From: Candidatus Stahliibacteriota bacterium
GTDB taxonomy: Bacteria > Hydrothermota > Tepidihabitantia > SM23-42
Reading direction: 5' to 3'
Assembly: GCA_030613445.1 (NCBI GenBank)
Contig: JAUWLY010000054.1
Location: 1-11,864, forward strand
Length of the DNA stretch: 11,864 nucleotides
Below, piece after piece: positions 1 through 5,799 of the stretch. The notes under the pieces are model-generated. The model had not been told where the DNA came from. It made no database searches and was given only the letters and a program-made list of their open reading frames with translations. The translations under genes were made by a program, and so were the position numbers. How positions within the stretch are numbered: the stretch's first letter is position 1; each line of letters begins with the position of its first letter.

Positions 1-207
1 CTTATCCTTTGTCTCCTCAACTGCTATTCTAACAACCCTCTCAAAATCATCATCGCTCAAACTTGGACTTTCACCTGTAGTGGCACAGGCAACAATACCT
101 TTTGAACCTTTATCAATTAAAAATCTGATATTCCTTCTTAACCCTTGTTCATCCAAATTATCATCTTTAAATGGTGTAACTACAGCTACATAAGCACCTT
201 TATACAT
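1..207 (-). CDS. dapA: 4-hydroxy-tetrahydrodipicolinate synthase, N-terminal part (cut by window edge)
   Basis: The first 69 codons of a DapA-type (beta/alpha)8-barrel enzyme, open to the left edge. In this family the enzyme condenses pyruvate with aspartate semialdehyde on the lysine/diaminopimelate pathway in the cytoplasm. The N-terminus MYKGAYVAVVTPFKDD matches the family's strand 1, and ATTGESPSLS (residues 42-51) matches the hallmark GTTGE(S/A)xTL loop that binds the pyruvate carboxylate. The catalytic Tyr and Schiff-base Lys would lie beyond the edge and cannot be checked. The ATG at 205-207 has a strong Shine-Dalgarno AGGAGGT (211-217) three bases upstream, which fixes the start. N-acetylneuraminate lyase and related aldolases share the fold, but the GES form of the motif favours DapA. 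The gene lies only 22 bases from a palindrome that forms one end of the DUF559 cassette, so its native upstream region may have been altered. Confidence 0.88.
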   Translation of the reverse strand, partial: MYKGAYVAVVTPFKDDNLDEQGLRRNIRFLIDKGSKGIVACATTGESPSLSDDDFERVVRIAVEETKDK

Positions 208-229
208 ATTACCTCCTATTCAGCAACAT

Positions 230-253
230 GGGTGTTCGGAAATTCCGAAACCC
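230..253. repeat. Palindrome at the left end of the DUF559 cassette
   Basis: A strong inverted repeat: TTCGGAA, a single central A, then TTCCGAA, flanked by GGGTG on the left and ACCC on the right, with one unpaired base in the outer arm. Its left half is the 14-base sequence found inverted at 837-850. Read on the minus strand it would lie just ahead of dapA and could form a hairpin in that gene's leader. Confidence 0.7.
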
Positions 254-291
254 TTTATTATAAATAATTTGCGGAGTCTCCATTTTTTCAA

Positions 292-690
292 TTACCTCCA
301 TACATTCTTTCCCCTCCCTCGATGCCTGTCCGCCTCTGGTGGAGGAGGGGATAAAGGGAAGGGTGAAAATTCATTGATTATAGCTTGTATCACATCATCA
401 GTATTCTTCAACACATCATTATTCCAAAACCTTAATACCTTATACCCCTGTTCTTGAAACCATTTATCCCTTATCTTGTCCCTTCCTCTCTCAAAATGCT
501 CACCGCCATCAATTTCAATAACTAATTTCTTCTCAAAACAGACAAAATCAACGACATAATTCCCTATCGGCTGTTGTCTCCTAAATTTTACCCCTAATTG
601 TTTATCTCTCACCCTATACCATATCTTTTTCTCAGCCTCAGTCATATTTCCTCTTAACCTCTTTATTAGTATTTTATTTCTTGGTGCCAA
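292..690 (-). CDS. DUF559 domain protein, endonuclease-like (Vsr/PD-(D/E)XK fold)
   Basis: A 132-residue standalone DUF559 protein. The family is related to very-short-patch-repair endonucleases, but its biological substrate is not established. Seen in the sequence are the N-terminal MTEAEKKIW (residues 16-24), FRRQQPIGNYVVDF (36-49), and the acidic core EIDGGEHF (59-66) downstream of D48, which fit the D-x(n)-ExD nuclease core. RFWNNDVLKN (88-97) is the typical helix near the end. An in-frame TGA lies just upstream, so the start is TTG at 688-690 unless it is the later Met16. No clear Shine-Dalgarno is visible. Residues 109-132 (Pro-rich, then Arg/Gly-rich) fall outside the domain and are encoded by the GC-rich hairpin at 311-350, so the tail is probably repeat-derived. 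It is the only gene in the 230-850 segment. Confidence 0.85.
   Translation of the reverse strand: MAPRNKILIKRLRGNMTEAEKKIWYRVRDKQLGVKFRRQQPIGNYVVDFVCFEKKLVIEIDGGEHFERGRDKIRDKWFQEQGYKVLRFWNNDVLKNTDDVIQAIINEFSPFPLSPPPPEADRHRGRGKNVWR
311..350. repeat. GC-rich hairpin encoding the DUF559 C-terminal tail
   Basis: CCCCTCC (311-317) pairs with GGAGGGG (344-350) around a 26-base interval. The inner part CCTCTGGT followed by GGAGGAG (333-347) closely resembles the hairpin at 5790-5803, which ends another gene. This suggests one family of dispersed hairpin repeats with a TGGT loop. Confidence 0.6.
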
Positions 691-715
691 CCTTATTTTT
701 CACCCCCACCTTGAT

Positions 716-738
716 CCTCCCCCATCAAAAGGGGGAGG
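716..738. repeat. Hairpin upstream of the DUF559 gene
   Basis: A perfect 8-base stem, CCTCCCCC (716-723) with GGGGGAGG (731-738), loop ATCAAAA. It sits 26 bases before the DUF559 start codon. There is no T-run directly after the stem on either strand, so it looks like a REP-type palindrome and not an intrinsic terminator. The rest of 739-836 is AT-rich and shows nothing I can name. Confidence 0.65.
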
Positions 739-836
739 TAAATTAGAATAAACCACTTTCGGTTGTCGTTGTCAAAATTGTAGTAAAATATTTCCATAAG
801 AAATCTCCTACAAAAAAATAATCCTAAAAATCACCT

Positions 837-850
837 ATTTCCGAACACCC
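837..850. repeat. Right inverted-repeat end of the DUF559 cassette
   Basis: ATTTCCGAACACCC, the exact reverse complement of 230-243. It lies immediately beyond the end of the small reading frame at 852-1067. Confidence 0.7.
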
Positions 851-851
851 A

Positions 852-1067
852 CTATATCAAAAACAAGGCCAATTTAAGGCGATTCAGGCAAATATCTCGT
901 TTAATGGTTATGGTTACGAAACCCGTATCGTTTTTCGTTGAATGGCAACGGTTATTAAACCTCCTAAACGTAACCTCTTTACAAAACGGGTATCGTTGCC
1001 ATAGCCTAATTACCATAATTTTTTTATCTTCAAGTGCCATCAATTGCTCTTTCTGTTTTACTGTCAT
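852..1067 (-). CDS. Doubtful 71-residue reading frame, possibly a gene start overrun by a repeat
   Basis: An ATG at 1065-1067 has a good Shine-Dalgarno, AAGAGGT (1073-1079), five bases upstream, and it begins 31 bases after the kinase stop, a normal operon position. The first ~18 residues (MTVKQKEQLMALEDKKIM) look like ordinary charged coding sequence. From about residue 19 on, the frame runs through the complex repeat at 904-1016 and becomes rich in Arg, Asn and aromatic residues without any recognisable domain. I infer either a chance frame with a good start, or the 5' end of a former gene whose remainder was replaced by repeat DNA. Confidence 0.22.
   Translation of the reverse strand: MTVKQKEQLMALEDKKIMVIRLWQRYPFCKEVTFRRFNNRCHSTKNDTGFVTITIKRDICLNRLKLALFLI
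904..1016. repeat. Complex repeat with interlocked inverted repeats and a 19-base direct repeat
   Basis: Two 19-base copies match at 16 positions: TTACGAAACCCGTATCGTT (914-932) and TTACAAAACGGGTATCGTT (979-997). Two inverted pairs cross each other: GGTTACG (912-918) with CGTAACC (969-975), and ATGGCAACG (942-950) with CGTTGCCAT (994-1002). The crossing arrangement would allow a pseudoknot or two alternative folds in RNA. It could equally be a stacked, degenerate dispersed repeat. No known RNA family is recognised. Confidence 0.5.
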
Positions 1068-1098
1068 ATCTTACCTCTTTTTGCATTATAGTAAATCT

Positions 1099-2592
1099 CT
1101 ATTCATCTTCTAAATCAAACGTGAGCTGATAAAGTTTTATTGAATCAGTTGTAATCATTTCCACTCTTTCATCCAGACTAGAATGTTCAATCCGAATCGT
1201 GTGTTCACCAAGTGTGACTGGAATTGGTCTTTTAAGGGGCGTAGTATCCACCAACTCCCCATCAATATAAATAATTCCCCAGGGGGTAACCTCAATATCC
1301 AAAAGTGCATACCTTTTATTAAAATTATATGTTAATGAACAGTTATTCATAATTACAATATCCTCGACAATAGCGGGGAAATAAGGATTTTTTAAAACTA
1401 TACAATGTTTCCCTTTTTTCAATTTTATTTCCTGTCCAAGTGGTGTTGTACCAATTGAATCGCCATCAATAAAAACATTTGCCCAGGGTGAAACCATTAG
1501 TTTCACCTCAACATATCCCGGTTCTGGTTTCACATACTCAGGTTTAGATTCTTTCTTTGCTATAGATAAAGTTGTCCCAACAGGATTTAATGTATCAATA
1601 ACTGTAATCGCAGAAGACATTGAATCTACAACGCTCTTAACAACGCTTTCCTTATTCTGTATATTTACACGAGTATCATAAAGAAAAATGAACAGAATAA
1701 TAATAGGAATAAAAAGAAGCGCATATTTTAAGGAAATTTCTCTATGCCTCGGTTTTACACCTGCTGAATTAGCAAATACTGATTCAACTTCATTGAGTTT
1801 TGATAATCTCTTTTCTGGGTCCTTAACCAACATCTTTGCTACAGTATCAGATATCTGCACGGGAATATCTGGAACAACCTTGTCCAGTTTTTCAAGCTTT
1901 AAATGTAGAATCCGACTTATTGAGTCAGCATTAGTATTACCTTTGAATGGATTTTTCCCGCTCAATGCCTCGTAAATTGTGACGCCCAATGAAAATATAT
2001 CGCTTCGAAAATCAACTTTTTTTCCTCGAGCCTGTTCTGGTGACATATATGCCGGGGTACCGAGCACAAATCCCTCCTGGGTGATTGAACCACAATCCTT
2101 GACAAAAGCCAAACCAAAATCAGTAAGTTTCACTTTATTCTTTTCAGTAATCAGGATATTTGCTGGCTTCAGGTCTCGATGAACTATCCCTTTTTTATGG
2201 GCATACCTCAACGCTGCAATAATCTGCAGGATTATTGGACTCAATGTCTTAAATTCTAAAAAGCCTTGTTTTGTAATCAATTCCTTCAAGGTTATGCCTT
2301 GAATATATTCTGAGGCAATGTAAAAATTTTTACCTTTCCCCATTTCATATATCATAACAATATTTGGATGTCTTAATTTTGCCTGAATCATTGCCTCACG
2401 CTCGAACCGTTTCACCCACTGTATATCTGATGACAGATTCGAATGGAGAATTTTTAAAAGAACAAGGCGATCGAGCTTTGGGTCGCGCGCCTTATAACTT
2501 CGCGCCGCCATCCCCTCATAAATCGATTCAAGAATTTCGTATTTACCCCGTTGGATAGTAAACATCCTACGGGGTTTATTTTCTTTTCCCAT
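1099..2592 (-). CDS. Membrane Ser/Thr protein kinase with two PEGA domains
   Basis: A 497-residue Hanks-type kinase expected to sit in the inner membrane. The kinase domain spans about residues 17-275. It has lysine K47 (VLLKIL), alpha-C glutamate E66, catalytic loop HRDLKPAN (138-145), DFG (158-160) and a GTPAYMSPE activation-segment end (179-186). The glycine-rich loop is degenerate: YEGMAARSYKA (25-35) keeps one glycine where relatives have GxGGMGxVYKA. A hydrophobic segment at about 290-305 (YALLFIPIIILFIFLY) is the single membrane span. Two PEGA repeats follow at about 360-426 and 427-495, each with a (V/Y)(F/I)IDG ... TTPL core; PEGA domains are thought to act in the envelope. The gene overlaps the sigma54 activator upstream by 17 bases, implying co-expression. 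Met10 (2563-2565) is an alternative start. The sequence is AT-rich, and its partners and ligand are unknown. Confidence 0.93.
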   Translation of the reverse strand: MGKENKPRRMFTIQRGKYEILESIYEGMAARSYKARDPKLDRLVLLKILHSNLSSDIQWVKRFEREAMIQAKLRHPNIVMIYEMGKGKNFYIASEYIQGITLKELITKQGFLEFKTLSPIILQIIAALRYAHKKGIVHRDLKPANILITEKNKVKLTDFGLAFVKDCGSITQEGFVLGTPAYMSPEQARGKKVDFRSDIFSLGVTIYEALSGKNPFKGNTNADSISRILHLKLEKLDKVVPDIPVQISDTVAKMLVKDPEKRLSKLNEVESVFANSAGVKPRHREISLKYALLFIPIIILFIFLYDTRVNIQNKESVVKSVVDSMSSAITVIDTLNPVGTTLSIAKKESKPEYVKPEPGYVEVKLMVSPWANVFIDGDSIGTTPLGQEIKLKKGKHCIVLKNPYFPAIVEDIVIMNNCSLTYNFNKRYALLDIEVTPWGIIYIDGELVDTTPLKRPIPVTLGEHTIRIEHSSLDERVEMITTDSIKLYQLTFDLEDE

Positions 2593-4030
2593 CTTTTTTC
2601 CACTGAGATAGCTTATACTGCAGGTTGCGCAAAGATATGCCTAAACTTTCAGCTGTTCTCTTCCGATTTCCAAAAAATCGTTTTAATCTCTTTAAGATAT
2701 CTTCTTTTTCAAGCTGTGCCAAAGTTTTATCCTCACTTAATTCTTTCGACCCTGTTGTCTTAATCTCCAGATCATCTTGTTTTATTGTTTCTCCTTTGCA
2801 CAAGACGATCCCACACTCAATTGCATTTTCTAGTTCTCTGATATTCCCGGGCCAAGTATGCTTTAATAAACGATTTAATGCCTGTTTACTAATACCTGTA
2901 ATTTTTTTTTCGAGTTTTTTCGAGTATCTCTTTATAAAATAGTTCACCAAAACAGGAATGTCATCGAGCCTCTCACGCAGTAAAGGTACCTCGATTTTTA
3001 CAACAATCAGCCTGTAATACAAATCTTCACGAAATTTCTGTTGTTTGACCATCTCGATTAAATTTCGATGTGTTGCACTGATAATTCTTACATTAACATA
3101 GGTGTTTGTCGTATCTCCCAATCTTCGAATCTCACCATTCTGTAACACCCTTAAAATTTTAGGTTGGAGAGGTAAAGGTAAATCAGATATCTCATCCAGG
3201 AATATTGTCCCTCCATTAGCTGCCTCGAATAAACCCTTTCTATTAGTCGTCGCTCCTGTAAAAGCGCCTTTTCTATAACCAAAGAGTTCAGATTCTAAAA
3301 GCTCCTGCGGTATTGCACTACAATTAACTGTAATAAAAGGTTTGTTCTTTCTATAACCATTATAGTGAATTGCCCGTGCTATCAATTCTTTACCTGTTCC
3401 AGTCTCACCACTGATAAATACAGTAACATCTGTTGGAATAATTTGATTCATAAGTTCATATACCCTTTTCATTTTTTCGCTCTGGCTGATAATTTCTGGA
3501 AATTCACGCCATTCATTCAAAACCGTTTTCAAGTTGATATTTTCTGACACTATGGATTGATAGAGTTGTGCGTTTTCAATCGCAAGTGCCGCAATATTTG
3601 CAAAGGCAGTGAGAAACTGTAGGGTATTATCATCAAAAACTACCTGTTCTGTTCTGGTATCCACATAAATTCCTCCGAGCAAAGTATTTCTACAGATCAA
3701 AGGCACGCAGGCAATAGATTTAATCTGTTTAATCATAACACTCTCGGCTTCCGGGAATGCTGTTTGCGCATCTATAAAAATTTTTGGGTTTTTCGTCTTA
3801 AGCATCTCTTTAAAGGCGCTCTGCGAAAGCTCGCTCAATTCTTTTTCAATAGTTCCTTCCATTTGCTGCGCTACTTTTACTTTCAAATTACCAGACTCAT
3901 CAGTCAAAACAATGAATCCACGTTCTGCATTTACCGATTCAATTGCTACGTGCATAACTTTTTCTAATAGCTTTTCTGGATCCAAAATAGAGTTGAGTAT
4001 TTGGCTTATTTCATAGAGTGACTTGAACAC
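2576..4030 (-). CDS. Sigma54-dependent transcriptional activator (GAF, AAA+, Fis-type HTH)
   Basis: An enhancer-binding protein that would hydrolyse ATP to open promoters held by RNA polymerase-sigma54. Counted from the GTG start chosen here (484 residues), a GAF sensor covers about 10-155. The AAA+ domain has Walker A GETGTGKE (208-215), the sigma54-contacting GAFTGA (255-260), Walker B GGTIFLDE (273-280) and arginine-rich FREDLYYRL (333-341). A Fis-type helix-turn-helix ends the protein (about 445-480, RTAESLGISLRNLQYKL). The frame is open back to a TTG at 4088-4090, which would overlap the lipoprotein gene by 59 bases. I prefer GTG at 4028-4030, one base after the upstream TAA, because it fits translational coupling and begins just before the GAF helix. 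There is no receiver domain, so control is probably through the GAF ligand or the adjacent kinase (inference). Confidence 0.93.
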   Translation of the reverse strand: MFKSLYEISQILNSILDPEKLLEKVMHVAIESVNAERGFIVLTDESGNLKVKVAQQMEGTIEKELSELSQSAFKEMLKTKNPKIFIDAQTAFPEAESVMIKQIKSIACVPLICRNTLLGGIYVDTRTEQVVFDDNTLQFLTAFANIAALAIENAQLYQSIVSENINLKTVLNEWREFPEIISQSEKMKRVYELMNQIIPTDVTVFISGETGTGKELIARAIHYNGYRKNKPFITVNCSAIPQELLESELFGYRKGAFTGATTNRKGLFEAANGGTIFLDEISDLPLPLQPKILRVLQNGEIRRLGDTTNTYVNVRIISATHRNLIEMVKQQKFREDLYYRLIVVKIEVPLLRERLDDIPVLVNYFIKRYSKKLEKKITGISKQALNRLLKHTWPGNIRELENAIECGIVLCKGETIKQDDLEIKTTGSKELSEDKTLAQLEKEDILKRLKRFFGNRKRTAESLGISLRNLQYKLSQWKKDGKRK

Positions 4031-4031
4031 C

Positions 4032-5039
4032 TTATTTCTCGACGATAAACCTTTCTTCTTTGGTTCGGGCTGAATTCCCAAGACTATCAATTATCTCGAG
4101 TGTCCAGTAGTATTCACCACCACCTAAAAGTGATAACCCACAGGTAGTATCATTCTGTTCATGGATATCAAAACTGTAAACAACTCCACCTGGACCCCCA
4201 CCAGTGATTTTGACAACCTCTCCATGATAATACACATAAAATCCACAGGTATATTTATGCCAGATAAATGTAGTATCAGTCCTCAAGGTATCAAGTCCAC
4301 CCTTTGGGAAAATAATATCAGGTGATTGATAAATTATGCGTGAAATGTAGCATGGAGACGATTGGACGACCGCACTATCCTTATCAGCTATATTAAATAA
4401 TATATCCTTGCCCACCAACGCTTCAAGATTTTGACCAGGGATTTCATCGACAAAAAGGGTATGGATAAATTTCTGTTTGAATGAGTCATAGATTAGTCTC
4501 TGGATATAGGAAAACGCAGGAATTTCAACCCAGACCGATTCAATATCGACCTCGCCGTCGATATCTCCTGCTGCAGTGGATAATACACAGAAATACAGTG
4601 GATCAGGAGGCCAATTTCTCTCGTAGCGGTGTGTAGTAACTTTGTAGTCTATGAGAAAGGGCAGACCATTCAGATATACTGTGAGCGTATCGATCTTGCC
4701 TGTTTCGGTTATTACCATGACCGACTCAGGTGCATAATCGATATGCGTGAAAAAGACCCACATGGAATCTTCGGGTAGGACGTACAAGCCGAAATCACCG
4801 CTGGTATCAGAATAAGTAATCACATCAGCCTGGGGTATGAAAATTTCAACGTCGGCAATCCCATAAGAATTACGCGAAAGTACCCTGCCGCATATATTGC
4901 CGCCCAAATCATGGTCTAAGGGATTGTCTCGTGGCGCATTTAATGAACAGTTTAAAACGCATAAGAATAAAACAAAGAGAAAACCGAGTGAATGTTGGTT
5001 GATATTGAATCTATGTTCAGCTGCATTTCCTATCATCAT
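4032..5039 (-). CDS. Putative exported lipoprotein with a carboxypeptidase-regulatory-like domain
   Basis: A 335-residue protein of unknown function. The hydrophobic stretch HSLGFLFVLFLCVLNC (16-31) reads as a lipoprotein signal with Cys31 as the lipid-bearing residue, though Asn at -1 is unusual for a lipobox. APRDNPLD (35-42) right after it resembles the linker seen in FCB-type lipoproteins. Residues ~47-122 (GNICGRVLSRNSYGIADVEI, then TYSDTSGDFGLYVLPE) fit a carboxypeptidase D regulatory-like beta-sandwich. The C-terminal part (~250-335, ending GEYYWTLEIIDSLGNSARTKE) looks like a fibronectin-type fold. Met1 and Met2 are adjacent ATGs with no Shine-Dalgarno; a promoter-like site ends three bases upstream, so Met2 (5034-5036) may be the start of a leaderless transcript. 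It leads the operon with the activator and kinase, which suggests an envelope role linked to them (inference). Confidence 0.8.
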   Translation of the reverse strand: MMIGNAAEHRFNINQHSLGFLFVLFLCVLNCSLNAPRDNPLDHDLGGNICGRVLSRNSYGIADVEIFIPQADVITYSDTSGDFGLYVLPEDSMWVFFTHIDYAPESVMVITETGKIDTLTVYLNGLPFLIDYKVTTHRYERNWPPDPLYFCVLSTAAGDIDGEVDIESVWVEIPAFSYIQRLIYDSFKQKFIHTLFVDEIPGQNLEALVGKDILFNIADKDSAVVQSSPCYISRIIYQSPDIIFPKGGLDTLRTDTTFIWHKYTCGFYVYYHGEVVKITGGGPGGVVYSFDIHEQNDTTCGLSLLGGGEYYWTLEIIDSLGNSARTKEERFIVEK

Positions 5040-5042
5040 ACC

Positions 5043-5070
5043 ATTTTAATTACTATCTACTGTATGTCAA
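5043..5070 (-). promoter_or_regulatory. Sigma70-like promoter for the lipoprotein-activator-kinase operon
   Basis: On the minus strand, TTGACA (5065-5070), a 16-base spacer and TAAAAT (5043-5048). The expected start point, six to seven bases on, falls at the second ATG of the lipoprotein gene (5034-5036), so the message would be leaderless or nearly so. This fits the lack of a Shine-Dalgarno there. Confidence 0.45.
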
Positions 5071-5168
5071 GGATGAGTTTGGAATTATCACAGTACGAAT
5101 CTTTTTTTCAGGTAAAGAATAGAATACATTTTTCGAGCTTATAGAATAATCTCCAGAACCTTTATGAA

Positions 5169-5195
5169 AAGGGGCAAGAATTAATCTTGCCCCTT
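5169..5195 (-). terminator. Intrinsic terminator downstream of the lost T9SS cargo gene
   Basis: A perfect 10-base stem, AAGGGGCAAG (5169-5178) with CTTGCCCCTT (5186-5195), loop AATTAAT. Read on the minus strand it is followed by TTTTCAT and lies 10 bases after the stop codon of the gene remnant at 5206-5349. On the plus strand the T-run is only two bases. Confidence 0.65.
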
Positions 5196-5205
5196 GTATG
5201 GTGTA

Positions 5206-5349
5206 TTACTTTAGAAAAACAGTCTTTATAGTAATATTCGCTTCATCTGTTTCGAGTTTATAGAAGTACACACCCCTTGCTACAGCGCTTCCACGATCGT
5301 CTGTTCTGTATAAGGTAATACTGCTGCTATTGATTGATAGAATGAATTC
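5206..5349 (-). pseudogene. C-terminal remnant of a T9SS-exported protein
   Basis: Minus-strand translation gives an open stretch without a start codon. It contains ITLYRTDDRGSAVARG and VYFYKLETDEANITI and ends KTVFLK at a TAA (5206-5208). This matches the last third of a type-A sorting domain (…DGRG..V..GVYFYKL..G....TKK..LL.). The same end is present in the intact sorting domains at 6040, 8574 and 10959. The YPNPF segment and the whole passenger are missing, and the frame meets a stop about 12 codons further upstream. The terminator hairpin that follows supports the view that this is a deletion scar of a real gene. Confidence 0.65.
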
Positions 5350-5357
5350 TATATAAT
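5330..5357 (+). promoter_or_regulatory. Sigma70-like promoter for the SH3-TPR gene
   Basis: TTGATT (5330-5335), a 16-base spacer and a consensus TATAAT (5352-5357). The ATG at 5365 begins seven bases after the -10 box, so transcription would start at or one base before the start codon. No Shine-Dalgarno is present, which agrees with a leaderless message. The -35 box lies inside the T9SS remnant on the other strand. Confidence 0.5.
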
Positions 5358-5364
5358 TTAATTG

Positions 5365-5799
5365 ATGATAACATTTTTAGTTTTTCTTCTGTGTCTTTCA
5401 GATTCAGGCGTGGTCATTGTTGATGGTGTCTTGTTTTATGAAGGTGACCTTAAATCAAGTGTCCTTAATGCCGGTGATATAGTGGAGACAATCGAGCAGA
5501 AGGATGATATGGTTCGCATTAGATATAATAATAAGGTTGGTTTAGTCAATAAAGGTGTGCTGATTGATTTTAGAGAACAGATTGCCGAAGAAAGATTGTT
5601 CGTATTTGCTCGTGGTTATTTTAACCAGGCTGAATACAGAAAGGCGGCAAAACTCTTTGATGTCTTCATAAATAATTTCGACCAATCACAATATCTTACT
5701 GAAGCACTTTACTATTATGGGATGTCTAATGAAGAATTGATAAGCGATCTCGACTCCGCCCTTCCCCATGATTCTGACCTCGACAGAGCCCTCTGGTGA
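5365..5799 (+). CDS. Small exported SH3-like/TPR-like protein, probably truncated
   Basis: The only convincing plus-strand gene (144 residues from ATG 5365; a TTG precedes it at 5362). MITFLVFLLCLSDSG is a short signal peptide. Residues ~14-65 (VVIVDGVLFYEGDL … VLNAGDIVETIEQKDDMVRI … VGLVNKGVL) resemble a bacterial SH3 domain. Residues ~74-120 (LFVFARGYFNQAEYRKAAKL … YLTEALYYYGMS) resemble one and a half tetratricopeptide units. Relatives of this layout usually carry more repeats, but here the sequence changes character at about residue 124, and the last ~20 residues (…DLDSALPHDSDLDRALW) are encoded by repeat DNA, with the stop inside a hairpin (5785-5807). I infer loss of the original 3' end. 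Its role is unknown, plausibly envelope-associated. Confidence 0.6.
   Translation: MITFLVFLLCLSDSGVVIVDGVLFYEGDLKSSVLNAGDIVETIEQKDDMVRIRYNNKVGLVNKGVLIDFREQIAEERLFVFARGYFNQAEYRKAAKLFDVFINNFDQSQYLTEALYYYGMSNEELISDLDSALPHDSDLDRALW

Larger units (their letters stand above)
230..850. mobile_element. Candidate mini-element or repeat cassette with a DUF559 gene between 14-base inverted repeats
   Basis: The 14 bases at 230-243 (GGGTGTTCGGAAAT) recur as the exact reverse complement at 837-850. Between them lie one DUF559 nuclease-like gene (292-690) and two GC-rich hairpins (311-350 and 716-738). No transposase, recombinase or obvious target-site duplication is seen: the outer flanks are CAACAT on the left and ACTATA on the right. 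Two readings are possible. The inverted repeats may be true element ends. Alternatively, a shorter cassette (about 244-836) may have split an existing palindrome, since the two half-sites joined give a near-perfect palindrome. The unit sits between dapA and the kinase gene. Mobility is inference; the inverted repeat is seen directly. Confidence 0.45.

Noticed and set aside
257..262. TATAAT on the minus strand as a dapA promoter
   Set aside because: No -35-like box lies at a usable distance (TTGAAA is about 23 bases away), and the region is AT-rich, so it is not listed as a feature.
716..738. Hairpin considered as an intrinsic terminator
   Set aside because: The stem is strong but no T-run follows on either strand; it fits a REP-like palindrome better.
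904..1113. Plus-strand 69-residue frame over the repeat
   Set aside because: It has no Shine-Dalgarno, runs antisense into the kinase end, and its composition follows the repeat; no domain is seen.
4028..4090. TTG start giving a 504-residue sigma54 activator
   Set aside because: It would overlap the lipoprotein gene by 59 bases, starts with a rare codon and adds ~20 residues outside the GAF domain; GTG at 4030 directly after the TAA is simpler. It cannot be excluded.
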